Notes: generated from the sequence alone by a model not told the origin. A stretch of DNA of 64,000 bases from Planctomycetota bacterium (GCA_029558835.1 JAKQDH010000066.1:95144-159143); one strand, 5' to 3'. Counted from the stretch's first letter, positions 24,442-33,204 are shown. A program made the numbers and translations.

Positions 24442-25026
24442 TCAGGACTCGCGCTGGCGATACAAGGTGGGATCGATCACGCGCGCCATCGCTTCCTGGT
24501 TCAGACCGCCCAGAAAGTCGCTGAGGGCGCGAATCGGCGGCAACGGCTCCCGCAACAGCTCGTTGTAATGGACGTAGTGGACGCGGAAGTTCGGCTGCGC
24601 CGCCAGCCACTGGTAGCACTTGTCAAGCTGGGCCTGGAACACCCGGAGGAGCTGCGCCGCATCGAGGTTGCCGCCCGGCTTGCCGCTGTGCTGCAGCATC
24701 ACATCCTGTGAACGGATGACCTCCTCCAGTTGCCGCTGCATGAACACGACGCGGTACACCCGGTCCGGCGGCAGGTCGTACAATAGCATGTACACCATCT
24801 TGACGACCTTGCCGGACGCCCGCGCCAGCCACGAGGGGTCGGCCTTGGTCTTCTTGACCGCTTCAAACTCGTAGTATCCCCGGGGATTATCCTCGTCCGC
24901 GGTGCGGATCCCGTCGGTCAAAGCCGACAGCCCGCCGGCCTCGAGCATCTGCATCATCAGCGAGGTCCCCGACCGCGGCAGGCCGGAGACGATGGTGATA
25001 GGTGCGTCAGATGGTGGGCACATCAT
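24442..25026 (-). CDS. Sulfotransferase-like protein
   Basis: A 194-residue protein of the P-loop sulfotransferase superfamily. GLPRSGTS at residues 15-22 is the 5'-phosphosulfate-binding loop for the PAPS donor, followed by MMQMLEAGGL; a later segment, VVFMQRQLEEVIRSQ, fits the 3'-phosphate-binding region (Arg and Ser). The C-terminus (HYNELLREPLPPIRALSDFLG) matches the family's end. It is shorter than typical eukaryotic members but normal for compact bacterial ones. Planctomycetes encode many sulfotransferases, probably acting on polysaccharides or lipids; the acceptor here is unknown. It follows frr after a hairpin-containing gap and may share its transcript. Confidence 0.85.
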   Translation of the reverse strand: MMCPPSDAPITIVSGLPRSGTSLMMQMLEAGGLSALTDGIRTADEDNPRGYYEFEAVKKTKADPSWLARASGKVVKMVYMLLYDLPPDRVYRVVFMQRQLEEVIRSQDVMLQHSGKPGGNLDAAQLLRVFQAQLDKCYQWLAAQPNFRVHYVHYNELLREPLPPIRALSDFLGGLNQEAMARVIDPTLYRQRES

Positions 25027-25068
25027 TCCTGTTCGCTACCACATGCCCGACGCAACGTCGGGAGTCCG

Positions 25069-25130
25069 GAATGAAGAAGGCACAAGGAAGAAGGCAGAGA
25101 GACTTCGCTGCTTCTCTGCATTCTTCATTC
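25069..25130 (-). repeat. Hairpin-forming repeat between frr and the sulfotransferase gene
   Basis: GAATGAAGAA at 25069-25078 pairs with TTCTTCATTC at 25121-25130, and GCAGAGA at 25094-25100 with TCTCTGC at 25113-25119. It is a purine/pyrimidine-rich inverted repeat that could attenuate or process the transcript. It lacks a clear T-tract on the minus strand. Confidence 0.5.
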
Positions 25131-25154
25131 TCCATTCTGCATTCCTCTGGAGTC

Positions 25155-25721
25155 CTAGACTTCCTCGATCTCCGCCGCCTTCACTTTGACCAGCGCGTCG
25201 ATATCGTCCTCGTACTTCTTGGTGAGCTTCTGGATGCGGTCCTTGGCATCCTTGGCCTCGTCCTCGCTGGCCGTCTTGGCCTTCTCGACGGCGTCGATGG
25301 CCTTGTTCGTGTCGCGGCGCACATTGCGCACGGTAATCTTCTGGGCCTCGGCCATCTTGCGGACCTGCTGGACGAGTTGCTGCCGGCGCTCGCCGGACAG
25401 CGGCGGCACCGGCAGGCGAATGGCCTTGCCGTCGTTCATCGGCGCGATCCCCAGGTCCGACGTTTGCAGCCCCTTGTCGATGTCCTTCAGCGTGCCGGGA
25501 TCGAAGGGCTTGATCATCAGCGTCCCCGGATCGGGCACCGAGATGCTCGCCAGTTCGCGCAGCTCCATCGTGCTGCCGTAACTGGCCACCGCGATCCGCA
25601 GGTGCTCCACCAACCCGGGATGGGCACGCCCGGTGCGCACCCCGCGCAGCTCCTGCTTGAGAAACTCGATGGCCTTGGTCATCTTGGCCGTGCAGTCCTT
25701 CTCGATCTGACTGATCGTCAT
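25155..25721 (-). CDS. frr: Ribosome recycling factor
   Basis: Splits post-termination ribosomes together with EF-G in the cytoplasm. The 188-residue protein is full length (family about 185). Recognisable features are the N-terminal helix MTKAIEFLKQELRGVRTGRAHP, the loop LMIKPFDPGTLKDI, IRLPVPPLSGERRQQLV, the segment VRNVRRDTNKAID and the long C-terminal helix ending DALVKVKAAEIEEV. It is the last member of the rpsB-tsf-pyrH-frr cluster, and its start overlaps the pyrH stop by four bases, indicating coupled translation. Confidence 0.97.
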   Translation of the reverse strand: MTISQIEKDCTAKMTKAIEFLKQELRGVRTGRAHPGLVEHLRIAVASYGSTMELRELASISVPDPGTLMIKPFDPGTLKDIDKGLQTSDLGIAPMNDGKAIRLPVPPLSGERRQQLVQQVRKMAEAQKITVRNVRRDTNKAIDAVEKAKTASEDEAKDAKDRIQKLTKKYEDDIDALVKVKAAEIEEV

Positions 25722-26608
25722 CGCCGCACTCCTGGACCCGCCGCGGACGCGGACCTTCCGCCCGGCGCGGCCGCGCCGCCTTCCGCCGCTGCCCCCGCGT
25801 CAATGATGGTACCAACCTTCTCGCCCAGCACCACCGCCCGCATGTTGCCCGGTCGCTTCAGGTCGAACACGATGATGGGGATCCGGCCACGCTGACAGAG
25901 GTCCACGGCGCTCACGTCCATGACGGCCAGCCGCCGGTCGATGACCTCGTTGTAGGTGAGGTGCTCGATCCGGCGGGCGGCAGGGTCGGTCACCGGGTCG
26001 GCCGTGTACACCCCGTCCACCTTGGTCGCCTTCAGCAGCACGTCGGCACGGACCTCGGTGGCCCGCAGGGCGCCGCCGGTGTCGGTGGTCACGTACGGGT
26101 TGCCGGTGCCGCCCGCGAAGATGACCACCCGCCCCTTCTCCAGGTGCCGGATCGCCCGCCGCCGGATGAAACGCTCGCAAACCCGGTCTATCGAAATGGC
26201 GCTCTGCACCCGGGTGGGCACGCCGAGGGCCTCCAGCGTGTCCTGAAACGCCACGGCGTTCAGCACCGTCGCCAGCATGCCCATGTAATGTCCGGTGGTT
26301 TCCTCGATGAGCGAGTCGCGGACGATGGTGTGCCCACGGATGATGTTGCCCCCGCCGACCACGACCGCAAGCTGCACGCCCAGGTCGACGACGAGCTTGA
26401 CCTCCTCCGCCACCCGGCGCAGTTCACCCCCATCGACGCCCCCCCGACCGGGGACGCAGAAAGCCTCCCCGCTGATCTTCAGCAGGACCCGGCGGTAGCG
26501 CGGCTCCGCGGGGCAGAGCATGCCGGATGTCATCGGCTCCGGGGCTAGGCGACTGCCGACCGGGGCCGACGCTGCCGATGTTGACGACGGCGCGGAAGGA
26601 TCGTTCAC
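25718..26608 (-). CDS. pyrH: UMP kinase
   Basis: Phosphorylates UMP to UDP for pyrimidine nucleotide synthesis. Family features: RVLLKISGEAF (ATP-binding Lys), VVVGGGNIIRG, the GTGNPYVTTDTGGALRATEV block and LLKATKVDGVYTADP. The protein has 296 residues from the GTG start at 26608, about 50 longer than usual: the extra residues are a Ser/Ala/Pro-rich N-terminal extension before RYRRVLLK and an Ala/Gly-rich C-terminal tail. A later ATG (MTSGMLCPAEPRYRR) would give a more standard N-terminus, and the ribosome site of the GTG is weak. It sits in the conserved position between tsf and frr. Confidence 0.95.
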   Translation of the reverse strand: MNDPSAPSSTSAASAPVGSRLAPEPMTSGMLCPAEPRYRRVLLKISGEAFCVPGRGGVDGGELRRVAEEVKLVVDLGVQLAVVVGGGNIIRGHTIVRDSLIEETTGHYMGMLATVLNAVAFQDTLEALGVPTRVQSAISIDRVCERFIRRRAIRHLEKGRVVIFAGGTGNPYVTTDTGGALRATEVRADVLLKATKVDGVYTADPVTDPAARRIEHLTYNEVIDRRLAVMDVSAVDLCQRGRIPIIVFDLKRPGNMRAVVLGEKVGTIIDAGAAAEGGAAAPGGRSASAAGPGVRR

Positions 26609-26686
26609 GGGGGTGGTTTCCTACGCAAGCACTACCGGCGCGAGCCCGGCCCCGCGCCACGCCTCGAACGGCGCACCGGGCGGCTT

Positions 26687-27517
26687 CTAGCCCCCCACGA
26701 CCATGATGACCATGTCCACCACCGCGCTCACGCCGGCCGCCTTGAGCACCTCGCCTACCGTCTTCTTGCCGTACACGTCGCTACGGGCGTGAAGCTGCTC
26801 CATCAGGGCCTTCTGGGCGTAGAACGCGTTGACCTGACCGGCCACGATCTTGTCCACGATCTGCTCCGGCTTGCCCTCCGCGACCGCCACCTCGCGGGCC
26901 AGGGAGCGTACCTTCTCCACGTCGGCCGCCGGGATGGCGGACCGGTCGATCGCCAGCGGCTTGGCGAACGCCGTGTGCATGCACAGGTCGGCCGCCACGC
27001 TCTCCGAACTCGGAGCGGCGTCCAGCGCCAGCAGCACGCCGGTCTTGCCGTCGTGGTGCACGTAGGAGGTGACAAACTCCCCGATGACGCGCCGGCAGCG
27101 AATCAGGTTCATCGTCTCCCGCATCTTGCCGTAGACTTCGGTGAACCGGCTCTCGATCTCCGGGGCGTTGCGGATGGTGTCGGGATGCGGCGCCGCCTCG
27201 CGTCCCGAGGCGACCTTCTTGGCCATGGCGTTGGCCAAGTCGATGAACACCTCGTTGACCGCCACCGGCGCCGTCTCGCAGCGCAGCTCGACCATGGCGC
27301 CCACCTTGCGCGTCCCGTCGATGAAGACGCCGATGCGTCCCTCCCCGGTCTCGCGTCCGGCGCGCTCGGCCATCTTGCCCTTGTGCTTCTTGCGCAGCCA
27401 ATCCTTGGCCGCCTCGAGGTCGCCGTTGTTTTCCATCAGCGCCTGCTTGCACTCCATCATGGGCAGGCCGGTCGTCTCGCGCAAATCCTTCACCATCTGG
27501 GGACTAACGTTCGCCAT
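26687..27517 (-). CDS. tsf: Translation elongation factor Ts
   Basis: Guanine nucleotide exchange factor for EF-Tu. The 276-residue protein opens with the UBA-like domain VKDLRETTGLPMMECKQALMENNGDLEAA (key LRxxTGxxMMxCKxAL pattern), then GRIGVFIDGTRKVGAMVELRCETAPVAVNEVF in the core domain and a duplicated second subdomain (SSESVAADLCMHTAFAKPLAI). The C-terminal helix QVNAFYAQKALMEQ and GKKTVGEVLKAAG close the protein. AGAGGTT about nine bases upstream supports the start. It is separated from rpsB by an unusually long 445-base gap filled with repeats. Confidence 0.97.
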   Translation of the reverse strand: MANVSPQMVKDLRETTGLPMMECKQALMENNGDLEAAKDWLRKKHKGKMAERAGRETGEGRIGVFIDGTRKVGAMVELRCETAPVAVNEVFIDLANAMAKKVASGREAAPHPDTIRNAPEIESRFTEVYGKMRETMNLIRCRRVIGEFVTSYVHHDGKTGVLLALDAAPSSESVAADLCMHTAFAKPLAIDRSAIPAADVEKVRSLAREVAVAEGKPEQIVDKIVAGQVNAFYAQKALMEQLHARSDVYGKKTVGEVLKAAGVSAVVDMVIMVVGG

Positions 27518-27962
27518 GTTGCTACAACCTCTTACTGCTCACGAGCACCACGGGCGACAGCCGCCCGCCTGCATCGCGAGTGAATTCACTTCGTCAAGGA
27601 CTCTCGTTAACCGCGAGTGCCCCACCCTCTCACCCCTGGGGCGCAAACCCCGGGCATCCTGCCCGCCACGAACCGATACGCGCGCACCGTCGCACGCGGC
27701 ACCTTGCCCGTCGTGGCGTGGCACGGGCATCCTGCCCGTGTTCTCCACGGAGGGAAACCACCACTCCGCGCCGTCCGGATGAACCCAATCGCCAACCGCG
27801 GCCGGGGATGGCATTCCCTCTCTACCGCTCACTGGCTGCGGTCCCGCCCCGGCCGAGCCGACGTCGGTACACCGCCGGCGACTCGGGATTGCCGATCCGA
27901 ACCGCAACCATCAGGGAGCGGACGACCTTCAGCGCCGGCGTCACCCGATCGGGCTGGTCCGT
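27518..27962. other. Repeat-filled gap between rpsB and tsf
   Basis: No gene supported. Contains CACGGGCA-TCC-TGCCCGTG and GGGCATCCTGCCCG hairpins (about 27650-27745). Normally rpsB and tsf are nearly adjacent, so this is an expansion of a conserved operon by repeat DNA. It may still allow read-through; no terminator with a T-tract is seen. Confidence 0.55.
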
Positions 27963-28850
27963 TCAGCTTCCGGGCTCCCGGTGCGGCTCACCCGCCTGAC
28001 CGCTGCCGGCATCACTCGCCGGCGGTCGGGACGACACGCGTGGTTCGCCCACCTGCCCATGCGCCTCTCGCGCCGCCTCAGCCATCGCCTCCGGCACGCG
28101 TGCCTCGGCCTCCCCGGGCCGCCGCGTTCCGCGACTGTGCCCGTCGTCCTTCTCGCGGGCGTGCTGCCGCCCGCGCAACCCCTCCTCCACGGCATCCGTG
28201 AGCTGCGTGAGGACCACCTCGATGGCCCGCATCGCGTCGTCGTTGCCCGGAATGGGAAGGTCGGCAAAGGTCGGGTCGGAGTCCGTGTCGATCAGGCAGA
28301 TCGTCGGGATGCCGAGCTTGCGCGCCTCGCGCACCGCGTTGCGTTCCCGGTGCACGTCGATGACGACCAAGGCGCCGGGGAGTTTGTTCATGATGCGGAC
28401 GCCTTCCAGGTTCCGCTTGATCTTGCGCAGCTCCCGGGCCCGTGACGACCGCATCTTCTTGCTGTATTCCTGCTCCGCGCCGCTGGCGACCTCGCCTTCG
28501 AGTTCCTCCAGGCGGGCCAGCCGCGAGCGGATCGTCCGAAAGTTCGTCAGCATGCCGCCCAGCCAGCGCTCCGCCACCCAGGGCATCTTCACGCGCGTCG
28601 CCTGGGTCATGATGTGCGGGCGGGCCTGCCGCTTGGTACCCACATACAACACGTCTTCACCCTCGGCCACACACCGCGCGATAAATTTCTTGGCGCGCAG
28701 CAGACCCTTCACCGTCTCGCGAATGTCGATGATGTGGATCAGGTTGCGCTTGCCGAAGATGTAGGGCTTCATCCTCGGGTTCCACCGGCTCACGCGATGG
28801 CCGTAGTGAATTCCTGCGTCAACTAGTTGACTGACCAACTCCGATGCCAA
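27963..28850 (-). CDS. rpsB: 30S ribosomal protein S2
   Basis: Small-subunit ribosomal protein, 295 residues. The body (residues 1-230) is canonical: LVDAGIHYGHRVSRWNPRM, PYIFGKRNLIHIIDI, VGTKRQA, VAERWLGGMLTNFRTIRSR, LPGALVVIDVHRERNAVREA and IPTICLIDTDSDP. Beyond about residue 232 there is a charged, Glu/Arg/Ala/Pro-rich tail of about 65 residues that is not part of the normal S2 fold, as is known for some planctomycetes. GGAGGT about ten bases upstream supports the start. It leads the translation operon; the promoter should lie in the repeat-rich gap shared with lpxB. Confidence 0.97.
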   Translation of the reverse strand: MASELVSQLVDAGIHYGHRVSRWNPRMKPYIFGKRNLIHIIDIRETVKGLLRAKKFIARCVAEGEDVLYVGTKRQARPHIMTQATRVKMPWVAERWLGGMLTNFRTIRSRLARLEELEGEVASGAEQEYSKKMRSSRARELRKIKRNLEGVRIMNKLPGALVVIDVHRERNAVREARKLGIPTICLIDTDSDPTFADLPIPGNDDAMRAIEVVLTQLTDAVEEGLRGRQHAREKDDGHSRGTRRPGEAEARVPEAMAEAAREAHGQVGEPRVSSRPPASDAGSGQAGEPHREPGS

Positions 28851-29335
28851 AAAGTAACCTCCACTTACGGGGTCTCAGACCTCCACCGCACCGCTGCGGC
28901 GGAATCCCGCACTCTACCATATCGGCACCAGGGTTCAAGACACCACGACTGCCGCCCGCCCTACGTTGCCCCCGCGACCCAGGTAGGCCGGGTTCCACCC
29001 GCCGCCGCCCCGTAGGGCGGGTTCCTCCCGCCATCGCTCCGAACGGTGAGCCCCCGGCGGGCAAAGCCCGCCCTACGTTGCCCCCGCAACCCAGGTAGGC
29101 CGGGTTCCACCCGCCACGCCCTGTAGGGCGGGTTCCTCCCGCCGCCGGCCCGAAGGGCGGGTTTCACCTGCCATCGCTCCGAACGGTAAGCCCCCGCGGG
29201 CGGTCCTGCGGTTGAAGTGGCCGGCGACCTGCCTTAGCGTGCGTACGCGATATTGTGCCCCCCCACCCGGGGGGGACGGCCTTGCCGACCCCGTCAGGGG
29301 GCACAAAGGCTGCGGCACGCGTTTCTAGACGCCGT
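28851..29335. other. Divergent intergenic region filled with GTAGGGCGGG repeats
   Basis: Lies between rpsB (minus) and lpxB (plus). Between about 28977 and 29190 at least six copies of a GTAGGSCGGGTTCC-CCCGCC hairpin unit occur in both orientations, and the sequence CCATCGCTCCGAACGGT occurs twice, about 140 bases apart, showing local duplication. No gene is supported and no convincing promoter could be picked for either side. Confidence 0.65.
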
Positions 29336-30559
29336 ATGATACCAGGGATGCCCGAAGCTCCGTCGAACCACGCCGACCCGCTGATCTTCATCAGCGCCGC
29401 GGAACCCAGCGCGGACCGCATCGGCGCCGCCCTCATCCGGGCGACGCGCCAGCTTGCCCCGGCCGTGGGCTTCGTCGGCGTGGCCGGGCCGCGGATGGCG
29501 GAGGCCGGCTGCGTGTCCATCTTCGACATGACCGGTCACTCGGCCATGCTGCTGGGCACCGTCGGGGCCGCCCGCCGCGGCTGGGCACTGCTCCGGACCG
29601 CGCGCGAATGCCTGGCGCAACAACCGTTCGCCGCGGCCGTCGTGATTGACTCGCCCGTGCTGCATCTGCCGCTGGCCAGGCGGATCCACGCCCGCGGGAT
29701 TCCGGTGCTGTACTACGTCGCGCCGCAGTTGTGGGCGTGGGGAGCCGGACGGATTCGCAAGCTGCGCCGGTGGGTGGATGAGCTCGCGGTCATCCTGCCG
29801 TTCGAGGAGGAGTACTTCCGCACCCGCGGTGTGGCGGCCACCTTCGTCGGGCATCCGATGTTTGACCGGGGCGAGTGGCGTCCGCCGGCCGCGGACGCGG
29901 TTGACCGCATCCGTGCGGGCGGCACACCGCTGGTGGCGTTGCTGCCGGGCTCGCGGAAGCACGTCGTCGCTGAGGTGCTGCGCGGACAGCTCGAGGTGGC
30001 GCGGCGGGTCGCGGCCGAGTCTCCCGCGGCCGGGTTCGCCGTGTCCCAGGCGAACGAGCACGTCGGGCCGCTCGTCCGCGCGGCGTGTGCCGGCACCGGC
30101 CTGCCTGTGCGCGTGCACGCGGGCGCCTCCGCGGAACTGATTGCCGCCGCGGACTTGGTGCTGGTGGCCTCGGGCACGACCACGCTGGAGGTGGCGGGGT
30201 TCGGCAAGCCGATGATCGTGATGTACAACGCCTCGCGCGTTGCCTATCACCTTTGCGCCCGGTGGCTCGTGAGACTGCCTCACCTCGCGTTGCCCAACAT
30301 CCTCGCCGGGCGCGAAGTGGTCCCCGAGTTCATGCCGTACTACACCTCCACCGAGCCGATCGCACGGTGCGCGCTGAAGCTACTGGGTTCACCCGAGAAA
30401 CGCGAGGCGATGTCGCGCGAGTTGCAGCAGATCATCGCGTCGTTACGCACGGGGAACGCCTCACAACACGTCGCAAGGATGGTGCTGGAGCTGGCGGAGA
30501 AGCGAAGCGCCTCGGCGTCATCGTGCTTGCCGGTCGCCGAACCCCCGCCCGCACCGTAG
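29336..30559 (+). CDS. lpxB: Lipid-A-disaccharide synthase
   Basis: GT19 glycosyltransferase joining UDP-2,3-diacylglucosamine and lipid X to make the lipid A disaccharide at the inner membrane; it implies an outer membrane with lipid A. The 407-residue protein shows IFISAAEPSADRIGAALI at the start (usual form GEASGD, so Gly is replaced by Ala here), AVVIDSPVLHLPLARR, YYVAPQLWAWGAGRIRKLRRWVD, FVGHPMFD, LLPGSRKHVV and the donor-binding ASGTTTLEVAGFGKPMIVMY. ATG 29336 is used; ATG 29348 is equally possible since neither has a clear ribosome site. No other lpx genes are adjacent. Confidence 0.9.
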   Translation: MIPGMPEAPSNHADPLIFISAAEPSADRIGAALIRATRQLAPAVGFVGVAGPRMAEAGCVSIFDMTGHSAMLLGTVGAARRGWALLRTARECLAQQPFAAAVVIDSPVLHLPLARRIHARGIPVLYYVAPQLWAWGAGRIRKLRRWVDELAVILPFEEEYFRTRGVAATFVGHPMFDRGEWRPPAADAVDRIRAGGTPLVALLPGSRKHVVAEVLRGQLEVARRVAAESPAAGFAVSQANEHVGPLVRAACAGTGLPVRVHAGASAELIAAADLVLVASGTTTLEVAGFGKPMIVMYNASRVAYHLCARWLVRLPHLALPNILAGREVVPEFMPYYTSTEPIARCALKLLGSPEKREAMSRELQQIIASLRTGNASQHVARMVLELAEKRSASASSCLPVAEPPPAP

Positions 30560-30613
30560 CGTCGCCCCGCCGTGGGCCACGTAGTGAAGAATGGAGCCGC
30601 GCTGATTCCCACA

Positions 30614-30637
30614 TCGGCCGCGGGGGGCCGACGCTAC
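30614..30637 (+). repeat. TCGGCC-GGCCGACGCTAC repeat copy
   Basis: A short GC hairpin, TCGGCC and GGCCGA with a GCGGGG loop, followed by CGCTAC. The same sequence with slight change is at 33124-33148 and 50036-50060. Confidence 0.6.
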
Positions 30638-31776
30638 GCGGGTCGGCGGCTGCGCGAGGCGTGCAGTACCCCGAAAGCCGCCAGACCGAGGGCAAGTTCC
30701 GTGCCGAACAGTCCGCAGAGCGCCTGCCCGCGTGTCGGGGAACGGCCGCCCGCTGTCGATGGGTCGTCCGCCGCCGGCGAGTCCACTGCCCGGTCCGCGT
30801 TCGCCTTATTCAGGGCACCCTGCACGCCTTCGCCGTCGACTTGCGGCAACGCCGTCTCGATGAAATTCGCCAGCGAATCGAACGGTCGGCCCAGCACGGC
30901 GGCCACGCCCGTCCCGCCCGGGGCATTGCGGACCTCCAACGCAAACTCCGCCGCCAGCGTCAGGGGCTCATCCGCGGTGACCGTGTACTGATAAGCGTGC
31001 TCCTGCGGCGGGATCAGCACGACAACCACCGTGCCCACGTCCTCCAACCCGGCCGGCAGCGTCTCCCCGCTGTCGGTGTCCATGTCCGCGCTGAGCAACT
31101 CGACGCCGCCCAACTCGAATTGGATCGGCTGATCGACTTGGACCTGCACGCGCGCGGCCTCCCCGCCGGTGAGCGTGAGGCCGGCGTCGAACACTGACGC
31201 CGCCTGTCCCTCCGCCCGGATCGTGACCTGCACGTCCGCCGACACGCCGGTGAGGTCGGCCTCGGCATTCAGCGACCAGATCAGCACGGCGCCGCTCAGG
31301 TACACGCGGCTTTCCAGCTTCGCGGTGCCATCAGCGTCGAAGCGGATTTCGGCCGGCAAGTCCGGGTTGCTGCCCGGCGATGTGAAGAGCAGCACGCGAC
31401 GCTCAACGCCTTCGCCGGTCACCACATAGGCTGCTGACGCGAGGTTGGCGAAGGCGGCCACCTCGAGCCCGAACTCTTCCGGGTTGGGTTGCTCGAGGCG
31501 TTGCGGGTCGAAGAACTCGCTGATACTCTGAGCCCGTGCTCCCCCAGGACCGATCAGCTCGGAAGTGATAATCCGCGCGAATGCTCGTAGTGGGAGCGCG
31601 TCGGCCGCCCCGTCCCACGCCGCCCCGTCGCCACTCACGGACGCCGGCTCCGCGTCGAGCAGCTCTTGCACTCTGGCGGCCGTCGAGGCCGCGAAGCCCA
31701 CGACCGCCCCTGGAGCGCTGGCCCCGCTCCCCAGGGCCGCCGCCACCGCCCCCACCAGAACCCGACGAGGCAACAT
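30634..31776 (-). CDS. Secreted protein with Cys-containing C-terminal membrane tag
   Basis: A 380-residue exported protein of unknown function. Residues 1-30 are a signal peptide (MLPRRVLVGAVAAALGSGASA). The body is acidic, strand-rich and lacks a recognised enzyme motif; regular hydrophobic strands such as VDQPIQFELGGVELLSADMD suggest a beta-sandwich. The end is tripartite: Cys354 in ALCGLFG, a hydrophobic helix of about 18 residues, and a basic SRSRR end. The M6-like protein at 42691 has the same ending (LCGLGM, helix, SRRQWR). This suggests a shared cell-surface sorting signal like MYXO-CTERM; that is inference. GGGGGTG seven bases upstream supports the start. It is convergent with lpxB. 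Confidence 0.7.
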   Translation of the reverse strand: MLPRRVLVGAVAAALGSGASAPGAVVGFAASTAARVQELLDAEPASVSGDGAAWDGAADALPLRAFARIITSELIGPGGARAQSISEFFDPQRLEQPNPEEFGLEVAAFANLASAAYVVTGEGVERRVLLFTSPGSNPDLPAEIRFDADGTAKLESRVYLSGAVLIWSLNAEADLTGVSADVQVTIRAEGQAASVFDAGLTLTGGEAARVQVQVDQPIQFELGGVELLSADMDTDSGETLPAGLEDVGTVVVVLIPPQEHAYQYTVTADEPLTLAAEFALEVRNAPGGTGVAAVLGRPFDSLANFIETALPQVDGEGVQGALNKANADRAVDSPAADDPSTAGGRSPTRGQALCGLFGTELALGLAAFGVLHASRSRRPA

Positions 31777-32258
31777 GGTACAACACCCCCCAGCCGAACT
31801 GGCCCCCGGACAACACGTGACCTACCCACTCACGATTGTACACCACCCCCCGCCCGGCGTCGAGCCGGAGGACGGCACCGAGCGGACCCGGCGGCCTCGT
31901 CCCGCGCGGGTAATGCAAGCAGCAGAAGCGCGGCAGCACACTACCTGGGCTACAGGAGGCCGACGCAGCGTCCTCAGCGGGCAACCCAAGAGGACCTCGC
32001 CAAGGGGAAACCGGCACGGCCTGCGCGAGCTTGCCGCCGGCGAGCGTCGGCACGCTGCCCCGGTGCACGGCCGGGAGGGCATGGCGGCGCTGCGCTTGGC
32101 CATGCCACCCTCGTCGCAGCAGGGGTCTCACCGTGGGGTGGAGCGATTCAGGGGAACCGTGAGGGCGGTGCCATCATCTACCAGCGGCACAGGCGTCTTG
32201 CGGTCCTACGGGCGAGACGCCCGTGCCACGCCTGACGCGGGATTCCCACGCAGGTGCG
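31777..32258. other. Gene-free gap
   Basis: No gene supported. It contains a C/A-rich tract, a solitary arm of the GGGTGGCATGG family at 32079-32110 and an ACGGGCGAGACGCCCGT hairpin near 32209-32226 just beyond the end of the gamma-subunit gene. Open frames here are low-complexity. Confidence 0.5.
32079..32110. repeat. GGGTGGCATGG element, single arm
   Basis: Matches one arm of the elements at 16994-17118 and 32937-33035 (GCATGGCGGCGCTGCGCTTGG, then CCATGCCACCC). The partner arm is missing, so it may be a deletion product or a basic unit. Confidence 0.65.
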
Positions 32259-32837
32259 CTAGGTCGGGCGTTGGGCGACCGTGGCAGGCTTGTGGCTGAA
32301 CAGGTCGCGTCCGAACTGGAGGCCGCGGTCGAAGGCGGCGAGGTTGAGCGTCTCCGTGCCGGGCGGGACCGACGCCTCGACGGACTGCCGCAGCGCGCCC
32401 ACCGTGACCAGGCTGCACATGGCGCCGAAGAAGCCGACCATGACGATGTTGGACACCATCGGGCGCTTGAACTCTTCCGCGAAGCGGGTGGAGGGGATGC
32501 CGTAGTGGGTGACGCCCGCCGGGAGATTACGAGGCTGCACGAGGTCCGACTCGTAGAGCAGCAGCCCGTCGGGAACCAGCTCCGGGACGAAACGCACATA
32601 AGCTTCCTGCGACATCACGACGAGGATGTGCGGATGGTGCACGTAGGGATACGCAACCGGCGCGCCCGAGACGATGATCTGCGCACTGCACGCGCTGCCA
32701 CGCGCCTCGGGCCCGAAGGCCTGGGTGAGGGTGGCGTACTTGTTGTCGTAGATAGACGCGCCGCGCCCGATGATCATCCCCGCCAGGATGACGCCTTGAC
32801 CACCGAGTCCCCCGATCTTGATTTCCGTCGCGCTCAT
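32259..32837 (-). CDS. korC: 2-oxoacid:ferredoxin oxidoreductase, gamma subunit
   Basis: Gamma-type subunit of the 2-oxoglutarate/2-oxoacid:ferredoxin oxidoreductase family, 192 residues. It begins with EIKIGGLGGQGVILAGMIIG, the usual Gly-rich CoA-domain start, then YATLTQAFGPEARGSACSAQIIVS and VAYPYVHHPHILVVMSQEAY. It works in the cytoplasm with the alpha and beta subunits to make acyl-CoA, CO2 and reduced ferredoxin, or run in reverse. Order in the operon (ferredoxin, alpha, beta, gamma) matches KorDABC. It is separated from the beta gene by 431 bases of repeats. Naming as 2-oxoglutarate rather than another oxoacid is by gene layout only. Confidence 0.88.
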   Translation of the reverse strand: MSATEIKIGGLGGQGVILAGMIIGRGASIYDNKYATLTQAFGPEARGSACSAQIIVSGAPVAYPYVHHPHILVVMSQEAYVRFVPELVPDGLLLYESDLVQPRNLPAGVTHYGIPSTRFAEEFKRPMVSNIVMVGFFGAMCSLVTVGALRQSVEASVPPGTETLNLAAFDRGLQFGRDLFSHKPATVAQRPT

Positions 32838-32936
32838 GGTGCGTAATCCTCGCCCGTCCCGCGGCCGGCGCCGGTGACCGAACGCCCCGTCCCGCGAAAC
32901 AGATCCGCGCATCGGAGAAACCCATCGACGCAACGA

Positions 32937-33035
32937 GGGTGGCATGGCCAAGCGCAGCGCCGCCATGCTCTCCCGAGCGCCAGGCCATGCCATTCGCGAT
33001 AGCATGCCGGCGCCTTCGGCTTGGGCATGCCACCC
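32937..33035. repeat. GGGTGGCATGG palindromic element, copy 2
   Basis: A 99-base element with GGGTGGCATGG at 32937 onward and GCATGCCACCC ending at 33035. Internal palindromic segments (GGCCATGCCATTCGCGATAGCATGCC) differ from those of the 16994 copy, so the ends are conserved and the middle varies. Confidence 0.8.
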
Positions 33036-33123
33036 TTCCTGGTCTCCCGCTTGCGCGATCCACTTCAGCGTCGCCCCCCCCCCGCGGGGGACGTGGCGCT
33101 TAACGATGCCTCGAGCCGTCTAC

Positions 33124-33148
33124 GTCGGCCACGGGGGGCCGACGCTAC
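33124..33148 (+). repeat. GTCGGCC-GGCCGACGCTAC repeat copy
   Basis: A seven-base stem, GTCGGCC and GGCCGAC, around ACGGGG, followed by GCTAC. Near-identical to 50036-50060. Confidence 0.65.
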
Positions 33149-33169
33149 ATTGCACGCGCCGCGCCGACG

Positions 33170-33204
33170 CCCTCACTCCTGCCCCTCTCCCGGGGGGAGA
33201 GGGG
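33170..33204. repeat. CCCTCAC...CTCTCCC...GGGAGAGGGG repeat copy
   Basis: One of at least six copies in the window of a palindromic unit whose centre is CTCTCCC-GGGAGAG. Others are at 14551-14590, 15701-15736, 41893-41923, 49312-49351 and 49441-49475. Confidence 0.7.
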
